This document shows positions 55,151 to 64,000 of a stretch of 64,000 nt of DNA, in pieces (within the stretch, counting starts at the first letter, position 1; each line of letters opens with the position of its first letter). Location: assembly GCA_028564705.1 (NCBI GenBank), contig JAPXFQ010000483.1:1178001-1242000 (forward strand), in the 5' to 3' direction. A program made the position numbers and the translations under genes. The notes below the pieces were generated by a model. That model was not told where the DNA came from. It searched no databases and saw nothing but the letters and a program-made list of their open reading frames with translations. This stretch comes from Apricaphanius iberus. Taxonomy: Eukaryota; Chordata; Actinopteri; Cyprinodontiformes; Aphaniidae.

Positions 55151-55739
55151 CGATAAGATAATGGAGGTAGAGTGTAGTGTAAGCAGTTCTAATTATTCTT
55201 CCATCCATCCAAACATATTCTTAAAATTTCCTGCAACTCTCTGTGCATTCACTGTACATGCGTGGAATGGCAGTGTTCGAAAAAAAAAATTGCAGCTGGG
55301 CAACTCATAGCGTGGATTGTTTGCTGTCTGTGTTGTAGGGAGTAAGTTTTGTGATCGTTTTTGCTAGCGTTTGCTGCGGGGGGTGTGGGGATTAATTGGC
55401 TTAGAGCAGGGAGAGAGAGCGGTGGCTTCCCTTCGCATACAGAGGCAGAAATATAGCAGCAGAACTGTAAATCAGGATAAAACGATCTCTCAAAAAGGAC
55501 AGATCGTCAGATGTGTAGATCGTATAACGCTCTTAAATCATCATATCACACACCCCTACTCCCATTTTTCAACGTATTTCCTCCGACGACCTTACGTAGC
55601 TTACTCAGCCGAGCCTCCATGCCTGCAGCCCTCCCCCACCCTACCCACACAACTCTGGTAGAGTAGCTAGCAGCTGCTAAGATTAGCCTAGGTTAAGAGT
55701 TTGGACTTCATCTTTAGGAACAGTCCTTGGCCGAAAAAG

Positions 55740-55863
55740 ATTTTTGTTATCTTTGTGCAAATCACTTCACAGAGGACTGCTTTCTCAACAAAAGTCTTTT
55801 TGATAGTTGATTAGTAAGCAGTTTGGCCCTAAAGGCGAGGTTACTCCATCGGAACCTATACAG
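55740..55863 (+). pseudogene. THAP zinc-finger exon remnant of the Kolobok-like element
   Basis: The frame reads LCANHFTEDCFLNKSLFD and, after a stop and shift, FGPKGEVTPSEPIQ. C-x2-H followed by F is the second half of the C2CH THAP signature, and the last segment corresponds to the 'AVPT' box that closes the domain. The exon ends at CAG/GTAAGA (55861-55868), a near-perfect 5' splice site. THAP domains bind the ends of P-type and Kolobok transposons. The first half of the finger would lie upstream but is not recognisable next to the hAT insertion at 55566. Confidence 0.55.
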
Positions 55864-56194
55864 GTAAGAACTGTGACTCGCGTCATTTTAAGAGCATCTG
55901 TAACCACGAACTCAAAACGTAGCTTCATATTTATGTGCTTATATGGTTGCAATGCAAAACTTAGCTTCATAGTGATTAATATTTATAAAAGGGTCCCAGG
56001 GCGGTTAAATATTACAAAGCCGACACGTTTTGTAAAAGCCTCTGAATTCTCACTGGTTCTTCAAAAACACTACTTTCAGGGTCAGATATCTGATCATTTG
56101 CACACGGTCTTACAATCTCCTGTGTAGCCATTTTTTTTACCAATGTAATACTTTTACCAAATACTAAAATGCAAAACACTGAAAACTTAGAATA

Positions 56195-56720
56195 CAGACC
56201 CAAAATTTGGACACACCTTCTCATTCAATGCGTTTTCTTTATTTTCAATACTACATTGTACATTCTCAATTAAGGGCATCAAAACTAAGAATGAACACAT
56301 GATGTATGTAATCACTATGTAATTAAACAAAAAGGGTGAAATAACTGAATACATGTTATATTTTAGATTTCTCGGAATAGCCTCCCTTTGCACTGATTAC
56401 TGCTTTGCATTCTCTTGAGCTCCCAGAGGTAGTCACCTGAAATGGTTTTCCAGTCTTGAAGGAGTTCCAAGAGATGCTTAGTACTTGTTGGCCCTTTTGC
56501 CGTCACTCTGCGGTTCAGCTCACCCCAAATCATCTCCATTGGGTTCAGGTCTGGTGACTTTGGAGGCCAGGTTATTTCAGACTTTTTTGTAAAAGTACTA
56601 CATAATTCCATATGTGTTCATTCATAGTTTTGATGCCTTCAGTGAGAATCTACAATGTAAATAGTCATGAAAATAAAGAAAACGCACTGAATGAGAAGGT
56701 GTGTCCAAACTTTTGGTCTG
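56195..56720 (-). mobile_element. 526-bp Tc1-like deletion derivative
   Basis: The ends are CAGACCCAAAATTTGGACAC and, reversed, CAGACCAAAAGTTTGGACAC. Inverted similarity extends for about 55 bp (CACCTTCTCATTCA.TGCG then TTTTCTTTATTTTCA). TA lies on both sides (56193-56194 and 56721-56722). The interior keeps only the C-terminal transposase piece. Confidence 0.85.
56363..56611 (-). pseudogene. Tc1-type transposase C-terminal fragment
   Basis: This 82-codon frame contains ITWPPKSPDLNPMEMIWGEL and NRRVTAKGPTSTKHLLELLQ. It includes the third catalytic residue in the 'SPDLNPxE' motif of the DDE domain. The N-terminal DNA-binding and first catalytic parts are deleted. The frame is open to near the left inverted repeat. 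Confidence 0.85.
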
Positions 56721-57195
56721 TATTGTATATAAACGATATTAGAGTCTGACTCCACGTGCTTGCTGTGATAATGCCCCTTATATAACATATCGAACGGGGA
56801 GTTCCACAAAGGGTAGGAGGGTCTTAGAGAGGGTCAGGTGAATATAAAGGCGTAACATACAGAAGTGATGGGAATGCAAATTTCTTTATGGTGGATTTTG
56901 ATATACATAGGACAGATTTTCAGACAGATTTAGGATAACAAGTTTTTTTGAGTGTGCTATAGAATGGTACTGTGTGCCTGGGAAAAGCATAATAACCCCA
57001 CTTTAACGGATTAATGTGCATTTTAACACAGCTGTAACTCACAAGGAAATGGACTGAATCTTTCCAGTGAACAAATTGGATAAACCAACATAAATAAGGC
57101 CCATTTTTACTCTTTGCACATGGGGGCTAATGGCTATTAGCAAGACCGAGCCAACAGCTCATGTGTATGGAATCCAGCAGTGGTGTGGACTTGAG

Positions 57196-58640
57196 TAGGG
57201 CTGCCACGATTCATCGATTCGTCCATGAGTAAAATTGTCGACAAACAATTTAGTAATTTCTTTTATTTATTCAAAAGCTTTGTTTTTACGGTCGCTGTCC
57301 CTTATCTGCTTTCTACTTCAATTCAATTTCGATTCATTTTATTTATATAGCGCCATTTCACAACAGATGTAATCTCAAGGCACTTTACAAGAAGACTTAT
57401 TACAATACATCGTTTAATTTAGGAATTAGAGAACCACAGAAGATTGTGTCGTGACTTGTCAGCAATCCCTCACACTGATCAAGCATGAAGCGACAGTGGA
57501 AAGGAAAAACTCCCTTTTAACAGGAAGAAACCTCCAGCAGAACCAGACTCAGCATAGGCGGTCATCTGCCAAGACCGTCTGGGGTTTGGAGAAAGCAGCA
57601 GAGACACAGAAAGAGCAACAGAACTGATTCAGAAGCAGAAGTTGGTAGCAGGACGTGGAGAACGTTCCTCCACTGGAATCCCATCTTAGTCAGGGTCGTC
57701 AAGCAGAGCAGGTCAGGAGCACCTACTGTAGGGAGACACTAAGAGAAAACAGGTTAGTGCTTGAACTGACAGCACATCATGCAGTTGGGGAGAAGTAGGA
57801 GAGATAGTAGGAACTGACTCTAATAATGTCCTCCAACAGCCTAGCCTAAAGCAGGATAGCTACTAACATTAACCTGTCTCCTAGCTACTAGGAGACCTAG
57901 TTACTAACACTCTCTATCTGGCTTACATTAATCTATATCTACCTAGCCACTCTACCTCTTCCTATCTCTTCCTAGCTTTTGAAACTACCTGACTACTAAC
58001 ATTAACCCGTCTCTTCCTAGTTACCTGTCTAACCTGTCTCTAACTGTAAGCTTTGTCAAAGAGTAAGGTTTTAAGCGTAGTTTTAAAGATAGACAAGTTG
58101 TCTGCTTCACGAAACCAACCCTGTGAGCTGGTTCCATAGGAGGGGAGCCTGATAACTGTCTGCCACCCATTCTACTTTTAGAAATCCTAGGGACTACCAG
58201 TAGACCTGCAGTCTGAGAGTGAAGGGCCCTGTTAGGACCTTATGGAACAATCAAGTCTCTTATGCATGATGGAGCTAGATTATTAAGAGCTTAAAAGCTT
58301 CTCATGCACAGTTGTGGCAATCGGGCTCAGTTGCAGCGTCACCAGAAACTGTATAAGCAGTGAGCCGACAACGTAGCTCTATTTCTAATTCAGGAGAGAT
58401 TTATTAGTTAAAAGAGAAGCATGTGTAATGCAAATTCATGAAGAAGAAGCTGCTTACGGAAGTACAACAGTGTTGTTTGAGCTTCTTTAAGGGAAGCCTG
58501 CTGTGGCTGTCGACAGAGAGGGACAGTAGCCTCTGTCAGCTTGTTAGTTTGTTAGCTGCTAACTTTAGCATCAACCGTAGAGCGACCCCCTTCCCTCACC
58601 GGACATGTCAGCTTTTTACCTTCTCTCCTACGTATCCATA
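57196..58640 (+). mobile_element. hAT-like repeat, interrupted copy
   Basis: It starts TAGGGCTGCCACGATTCATC and is colinear with 37932-38410: TGCACAGTTGTGGCAATCGG, GAGCCGACAACGTAGCTCTA and GTCAGCTTTTTACCTTCTC. The block 57318-58296 is an inserted L2-type LINE tail, absent from the other copy. Confidence 0.65.
57318..58296 (-). mobile_element. L2-type 3' tail, long copy
   Basis: From the plus strand: TTTATTTATATAGCGCCATTT, AAAACTCCCTTTTAACAGGA, ACCTCCAGCAGAACCAGACT, CGGTCATCTGCCAAGACCG, a polypurine/polypyrimidine middle, then AACTGTAAGCTTTGTCAAAG and AGCTGGTTCCATAGGAGGGG. This is the well-known long non-coding tail of a fish L2-related LINE, reversed. It is the most complete of the copies in this window. 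Confidence 0.75.
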
Positions 58641-59228
58641 ACCTTGCTCTGCAAGATTTATTCTAGTGAGATTTTGAAGTTTTCCAACTTGGGAGAATCC
58701 ATCTTGTACCGCTCCAACCTAAACCGTCCGACCTCCGACCCATATTTGAGCGGGCAATCTTTTGTCACCATTGTGCTTTGGGTGGGAGTTCAGTCATGAC
58801 GATGGTATTAAATGACCAGCTAAGTGAAACAAACATGGCCGCGCCGGTTGACGCTCGCGTAGAAGCCAGTGCCAGCTGGGCGCTACCGTGCCCATCCTCC
58901 AATCAGCTCAAAATATTCTACCAGATGGCCCTCCCTCTTTCAGACAGTTTCTGCTGCAAAGATTCAAGATCGATATGTGTAGGCCGACACGGGGTGGGGC
59001 TACTCATTCCGTGGCGCTGATCTTGTCTTAACAAGTGAAGACTTTCTCTATATACACGTGTGGTGGAGATGTGGAAAGCCAATCAAATTGCTAAATAAAA
59101 AAAAAAAAGCCTTCCTAACTTCTTGTCTGCTCTATACAATAGGCAACACTTCCTTTTACCATATTTTACAAACCAGAAATGTAGGTTGAGTTAGACTCGG
59201 GAAGGGGGTGAATTGCTCTTTAAGGAAA
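58641..59228. other. unannotated, DNA-transposon-like
   Basis: The CpG-rich segment 58830-59010 (CATGGCCGCGCCGGTTGACG, GTAGGCCGACACGGGG) resembles a transposon leader. GGGGTGAATTGCTCTTTAAGG at 59208 may be a terminal end related to GGTTGCGTTACTCTTTAAAT at 61266, in the same orientation. No pair of inverted ends was fixed. Confidence 0.3.
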
Positions 59229-59617
59229 TTTCTTTGAGTCTTAAAAATCTAAATATCATCTTGAAAATGTCATCACCTGTACTCTTTTGTAAAAACTCTA
59301 TAATCCTTAGCAGCGAATCTTTGAAATTGAAAGGAAGACCACTCTTACTAGCTAAGGTGCTGGTTATACAACAACTTTTTCAGCAAAACTGAGGTTTTTC
59401 TCTGCGTTTTGGTCTCTCATTTACACACAATGGGGAGCAGGTGGGGGTCAAAAAAGCAACTTTTTGATAACCTCTTCCAGAGTAGAATTCTGAAAACGCT
59501 GAGTGACTCGTAATGTATACGCAAATCGGAGACTTTTGAAAACAATGTTCTCACTGCCAGGCGCCTACGGCCTTTTTGGACTTGCGCCTTCTGCCTTTCT
59601 TCAGAAAAACAGCAATA

Positions 59618-59803
59618 ATGGTGGAGCCAGGTATGCTGCTACTTCTGATGCAGCTTACCATGTTATTTGGTCTCTGTAAGCAAAACGTGGTGATCATCAG
59701 GCTTCTATGCAATCGGCAACAAATTATAGCGAAAATTCACCGATACCGTAATTTATGCCAGTTACTGACATCATATTGCTACGCTAACGCGGCAACTGTG
59801 TAG
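59618..59803 (+). CDS. unrecognised 61-codon frame in a Harbinger-like region
   Basis: ATAATGGTG gives a good start context at 59618. The product is MVEPGMLLLLMQLTMLFGLC then a basic, leucine/isoleucine-rich helix (RLLCNRQQIIAKIHRYRNLC), ending at TAG 59803. The surroundings (AAATCGGAGACTTTTGAAAA near 59524) look like the inner end of a fish Harbinger-type element, so this could be the N-terminus of its nuclease gene. I do not recognise a domain; it may be fortuitous. Confidence 0.25.
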   Translation: MVEPGMLLLLMQLTMLFGLCKQNVVIIRLLCNRQQIIAKIHRYRNLCQLLTSYCYANAATV

Positions 59804-59829
59804 CTATATTTTGCAAGTGTTTAGACTCG

Positions 59830-60035
59830 ATTTACCCACTTTTTTCAGAAAAATGCGACTAGCAACAAAGTGACTTTTTATGGTGCTATTGGATACTTAG
59901 ACTCTAACATGGAGCACCGGAGCTGCAGCCGAACCAGAGCGTCATTAGCCCGACAGCTCCACCCGTCCAGGTCCTGCTCAGGAAGATCAGATTAACCCCG
60001 CTGAGGTGCTGCTGTTGTTTTTGATACAGTGCTTG
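59830..60035. repeat. fragment related to the 885-bp hAT
   Basis: CAGAAAAATGCGACTA, GACTTTTTATGGTG, GCCGAACCAGAGCGT, AGGTCCTGCTCAGG and AGATTAACCCCGCTG match 36390-36585 in order. The ends of that element are not present here. Confidence 0.65.
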
Positions 60036-61664
60036 AAGGATGGAGTATTAGGGCCATTGTGGACAAAAGAAAAATATTTTGGAGTAAATTTCCACCAAAA
60101 AAACTTTCCAGAAAAAACTGGGAAATACTCTGGCAAAAAGTGGGAAAATTACGAGTAAAAACTAAATTTATGAGATTGAGTGCAAATAGTTTCTAGAAGA
60201 AAAAAAAACTAGGAAATTCTCTATCTATAATAGCACTGTCAACAAGTCTGGTCATTATTTTATTTATTTTAGTACATTTTAGTGAAAATATTAATATTGC
60301 TCCGAAAACCATTCGTTTAGTGTGCCTAGCTGGTTAAACAATTACACTGCACTGGAATTCAGTAGAATTGGAATCCTGCATTGCTAACTGCTCAACCTAT
60401 TGACGTAGGCTTTGATTACTGACGACATCAGTCCGGCAGTGGTGGGGTTTATAATACGTGCGGCTTCGGCCACACCTCAATAGCTAGGTGCCATGAACTG
60501 CCTGCAGAACAAGAGGATTTAGAGCAATTTGCTCAAAACCTCGGTGCTCTATTATGCAGGTGGTTACCCCTACTTGCTGACATTTGCGTATTACTCATGA
60601 CGAAGGGAATAATTGATATCAGTAAATGGAAAATTTTATCTGGGCTAAGAGTTCATTTTTAATGCAATAATTGTGAATGTGTGAAAGTTTTTTGCACATT
60701 ACTGAATGATTTTCTTGTCATGCTAGGATACTTTATACCTTGGTCATCTCTCTGCAACACACATTTTCTGTTGCGGATAATGATATACAGTGGGCGCAGG
60801 TGCACCTGTCGAGGAAGTCACACAAAATGACTCGAGCTAATCTATATGTAGCATTAGATGTGGCCAACAAAAATGTACCACTCAGACAGCGCTCATTCTA
60901 TGTCACGGTGCCACTACAGGCTCGGCATCTTCTGCTGCCCTGGGCAGAGAACGAGACAATGGCTCGAAACGATATGGCTCAGGGCCGCTTGCCTCCACCA
61001 CAGAACCTAGCTCCCTGTACTCTGTTCCCTCTGGTGTGGAGAAAAATCTTCAACCCCCAGATTATTTCCCGCTGAAGGCAACGGAGCTTGCGTTACTTTG
61101 GCTATCTCCATCTTTATGGCCGTCTTTGACTCTGCGCTGCTGCAACGTGTCAGTCACAGCCCAGACCACGCCCAGCCCTTCATCCCCCTGCGTGTTTCCT
61201 GGTCCGCCAGGCAACGCCTCCTTTTGAGCAATTTTTCAAAAAGAAATGTATACTCTGGTAGGGGGTTGCGTTACTCTTTAAATATCAGTAGATATGATAA
61301 CTTAAACTGGTGTGATGTAACATAATAGTAACTTCAACAACTGTATTAAGTTTAACTTTAACATGGATTTGCTGAATCTATAGCGCTTTGTACATTTTAC
61401 TCCCTATTCATCATAGTCATCATCAGTTACAAATGTCATTTTTCTCAGGGGTCCACAACCTATGGCTGCATGCCATGTAATCTAAAAATAGAAAGAAATG
61501 CAGGTTTTAGAAAAATTTGATTTTATAGCCGCCAGGGTAAATGTTGCTATCTGATTGGCAAAGATGGCTAATGCCTTATCTATTGGATATAATTTTGGAA
61601 AATGAAATTAATAACTATTCAATTGTGTCAGTGAAGAGCTATTAACATTCGAAAGATGTTAGGA
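60036..61664. other. unannotated interval
   Basis: The frame at 60740-61075 (111 codons) and its overlaps show no known domain. Part may be a DNA-transposon interior, given the CTCTTTAAAT end at 61274. No host gene is supported. Confidence 0.3.
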
Positions 61665-61830
61665 AATGTACAAAGATAAAAATCCAGTTGCACATGTCTG
61701 TGGGTCATGGCTTGTACAGTACCTCCCAGCACCCCAGGAAGGTTTGATTGAAGGCAGAATTGTGTCATCTCCTCCCTTTATAAGCCAGCTTCCTGCTCCC
61801 ATCCATCAGATGGACTTGATCCTAGTGGGC
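61665..61830 (+). repeat. dispersed repeat, pair with 34955-35140
   Basis: It shares AAATCCAGTTGCAC, TGTCTGTGGGTCATGG, CAGGAAGGTTTGATTGAAGG and TTGTGTCATCTCC with the earlier copy, in the same orientation. Confidence 0.65.
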
Positions 61831-62924
61831 CTGGTACCGTTGGTATCTGAGTGATTAATGATCGGTCATCTTTGCAGACCCTCCTCCCCCTGCCAAGACA
61901 AAAAGGACAAACTAAAGTGGTTAAATAAGGTCCAGCTAAAAAACTATTTTAAGAATTAATTTAACAAAGCCACTGCATAGAATAATCATCCTTTACTGTC
62001 CCACAGAGGGGAAAATTCAGCTTTAACATCTGCAAAATTACAGGAAATAAAGAAACATTAATTTCCCTGGAGAAAAATATACTAAATTGAATTAAGAATA
62101 CGTTATGTACATTAGGAATAAATGCCATTATTAAAAATAAAAATGGCATATTCAGATTTGAGGATTGTACAGCTGAGCAGAATGTAAAAAAGAAAAAGAC
62201 TAGCATCAGAGCAGATTTAGATTAATATAACAAAAAAGCACAGTCTCAATAAGGATGAAATTGAACTGAATAGGTTAATTTAGTGAAAAAAAAAAGCACA
62301 AGCGGCATGATATTTTATTCTTATCGAGGGTATCAGACAGCGACTCGGCTCAGACCATGGCCTGCTCCGGTTTTTAGCTACAGACTGTTTGTAAGGAGAG
62401 GCTGGACAGCGTGGAGGGTCCAAATTAAGCAAAGACTACCCCTCACATCTTGGAAGCGACTCTAGAAGAAAAGACAAACCTAACTTAAGAACATAAACAT
62501 GGTGTCGTAGCATATCAAATGGTGAAAAAAAAGAGCATAGAGTTGGCCTCGATGCTAATTAGCTTTCCTGTTACAGGAGAACTGTGGCGTCAGCTCTAAT
62601 TTCTTTATTCACGGTTTGTTTAAAACATTTAGGACTACTAACTTATGATTAGTCATAGACAAAAAAAACATCTCCTCCTCACTGGTGCGGTATTTGGACT
62701 TCATCTTTCTCCGCTTCTCTCTGCATTGCTTTGGCTTGCTGGTAGCCATGAGAATCCATGAGCTCCAGCTGCTGCTCTCAGCTGCTGCTCATACTTTATC
62801 TTGTTCTTTATCATAGATGCCACTGCGGTGAATTTCAGACTGATTTTTGTCTTGTATATAAATCCCATGTTATGTTCAATCAGGTCCCCCTCGATGCAAT
62901 CCTCCTCACGGAAGTGCTATTCAA
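61831..62924. other. unannotated interval with a small minus-strand frame
   Basis: A minus-strand ATG in good context at 62749 (CTCATGGCT) opens about 45 basic codons, MATSKPKQCREKRRKMKSKY then RTSEEEM, before a stop. It resembles the start of a nuclear or transposon protein but has no domain. The rest is featureless. Confidence 0.25.
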
Positions 62925-63450
62925 TTCTATTAACTTTTATTTATATAGCAACAATTCACAACAAATGTTACCTCAAGGCACTTTACAACAAAAGTAATTT
63001 CAATACAATTATAAAAACATTCCAATCAGTTAAGTTTCCTATGTAAGAAATCCCAGCAGATTGCATGATCTGGGCACAATCGTACGTCGATCACTCATCG
63101 CAAACTCCAACCACAGCAATTCCTCAGAAATCCCTCATACTGAGCAAGCATGTAGCGACAGCGGAGAGGAAAAACTCCCCTTTAACAGGAATAAACCTCC
63201 GGCAGAACCTGGTTCATTCAAGCGGTCATCTGCCACGACCGTTTGAGGGGTCTGAGAAGACAGAGGAGACAGCATGGAGGAAGCTCGGTCACTTTGAGCA
63301 TCATCTGGACTAATGTTCCCCATTCACCAGGGGGCATTATAGTTGAGCAAGGTACAAGACTGGGTGGAGCTTTTTTGGGGAGAAAAAACACAGAGAGAAA
63401 ACAAGGTCAGCAATTGCAGTAACAGCAGAAAAAAAATCAAAAATCTGGAG
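62925..63450 (-). repeat. L2-type 3' tail, further copy
   Basis: TTTATTTATATAGCAACAATT, CCTCAAGGCACTTTACAAC, GAGGAAAAACTCCCCTTTAA, CCTCCGGCAGAACCTGG and GCGGTCATCTGCCACGACCG match 57330-57600 in order. It is truncated after about 500 bp. Confidence 0.75.
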
Positions 63451-64000
63451 AGTAGTAGAATAGAAAAGTAGAAGAGTAAAGAAAAGTGGTCAGTCTGTCT
63501 TCCAACAGTCTAAGCCGTTAGCAGCATAACTACAAAAATAGCTCAGGATAACCTAAGCCATTATAACTATAAACTATTGTGGATTAAAGAAAGAAGAAAG
63601 TTATTGTGTATCTGGCTATAAGGGGAATATTAATTTAATAATTCATGAATTATTAATTTTATTATTGCTTTAAATTATTTATTATTGGGGCACCAACTTG
63701 GAACTAACCTGGTAAATATATGAAGGCAGAATTACCTATTTGTCAAATAGTAGTGGAGCCCATCCCTATGGTTACCAGATATCAAATTTATCTGAAGGCT
63801 GAGCCCTTTCAAAATGTATCAAACGCACTCAACAAAAGAAGCAAGGACATTTGATTCGGTTTAACAAATTTAATAACCAAATTGTCCACACAAATCAACA
63901 ACTGAGTCCATCTCTGCTAATTGATCCTTGCAAATGCTACTCTAAATGGCTAGGCTACAATGCTATATAAAACGAACTACAAAATGGCGGATCACCGGAG
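63451..64000. other. unannotated end of window
   Basis: GCTATATAAAACGAAC near 63962 looks like a TATA-type element, and the palindromic AATTCATGAATT at 63640 is notable. Nothing can be assigned because the stretch runs off the window. It may be the start of a long terminal repeat. Confidence 0.3.

Larger units (their letters stand above)
52504..55558. mobile_element. hAT copy B, with nested transposase-bearing hAT
   Basis: The ends are TAGGGGTGGGAGATATAGC at 52504 and, reversed, TAGGGGTGTGTGATATGATG at 55558. A perfect 8-bp duplication, CTCCCATT, is at 52496-52503 and 55559-55566. A second hAT (53089-55150) is inserted in it. Excluding that, it is about 1 kb, non-coding and related to copy A. 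Confidence 0.85.
52322..57002 (+). mobile_element. Kolobok-like element with THAP remnant (opened by two insertions)
   Basis: The left end AGGGCGGGGTATTATGC and the reversed right end AGTGGGGTTATTATGC are preceded and followed by TTAA (52318-52321 and 57003-57006). The paralogous empty site at 13639 has a single TTAA. TTAA duplication plus an encoded THAP zinc finger (about 55740-55863) is the Kolobok combination; piggyBac also uses TTAA but lacks THAP. Excluding a hAT (52504-55558) and a Tc1 derivative (56195-56720), about 1.1 kb of its own sequence remains. The catalytic domain was not seen, so it is a non-autonomous derivative. Confidence 0.65.
49027..57190 (+). mobile_element. hAT-like composite repeat, copy 2 (interrupted twice)
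   Basis: Own sequence is 49027-49663, 52146-52321 and 57003-57190, colinear with 12790-13790. It starts TAGGGCTGTCAAATGATTAC. The two interruptions are 49664-52145 and 52322-57002. The match to copy 1 across both junctions (for example GTAATTTAAGTC then TAAC before, CAGCTGTAAC against CAGCGGTACC after) confirms the reconstruction. There is no coding capacity of its own. Confidence 0.65.

Noticed and set aside
60740..61075. 111-codon plus-strand frame as a host gene
   Set aside because: No domain, no splice signals that extend it, overlapping alternative frames, and repeat-like surroundings.
1..64000. CRISPR array, bacterial operon or phage cluster
   Set aside because: No regularly spaced repeats; the base composition, LINEs, SINEs and splice-like sites are those of a vertebrate genome.

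Overview
The window looks like teleost (probably spiny-rayed fish) genomic DNA, AT-rich and almost entirely transposable elements. The host is inferred from the repeats: a Rex1/Babar-type LINE, L2 and two L1/Tx1-type LINEs, tRNA-derived SINEs, Tc1-like elements, and many hAT and PIF/Harbinger elements with fish-type ends. No host protein-coding gene can be supported. The nearest thing is a CpG-bearing promoter-like stretch near 24.5-25.1 kb. No tRNA, rRNA, CRISPR or bacterial operon structure was seen.

Layout. 0.3-4.8 kb: SINE, then a decayed minus-strand class-I-like endogenous retrovirus (polypurine tract, integrase C-terminus, env-like fragment, 5' LTR with TATA box and poly(A) signal). 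5.3-7.1 kb: two SINE-like copies and a 30/31-bp tandem repeat. 7.2-10.2 kb: degraded minus-strand L2 LINE. 12.5-22.7 kb: one plus-strand Tx1/L1-like LINE, delimited by a 13-bp target-site duplication (TSD) and torn open by three insertions: a hAT-like composite, a 125-bp LINE/SINE tail, and a Harbinger-like DNA transposon that itself holds a nearly intact minus-strand Rex1-type LINE. 22.7-24.1 kb: relic of a SWIM/YqaJ-type gene. 29.0-32.7 kb: Tc1 element split by a 771-bp Harbinger-type element (TSD TAA) and a 1,466-bp hAT (TSD GGAATGAG). 33.4-38.4 kb: LINE tails and hAT copies. 40.9-46.6 kb: near full-length minus-strand L1-like LINE with a perfect 15-bp TSD. 47.0-47.65 kb: probable solo LTR in a (TA)n tract.

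49.0-57.2 kb is the most layered block. A second copy of the hAT-like repeat seen at 12.7-13.8 kb was hit by a 2.48-kb element with CAGTG ends, and by a Kolobok-like element (TTAA duplication, THAP zinc-finger remnant with an intact splice donor). The Kolobok was in turn hit by a hAT, which holds another hAT carrying transposase remains, and by a 526-bp Tc1 derivative. The 13-kb copy provides a paralogous empty site for both outer insertions, so boundaries can be read within this window. 57.2-64 kb: another interrupted hAT copy, a Harbinger-like region and two more L2-type tails.

The elements do not work together as a pathway. They form a stratified record of insertions, and most coding remnants carry stops or frameshifts. 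Family names rest on recognised motifs, terminal repeats and target-site duplications, with no database search; names without a visible domain are tentative.
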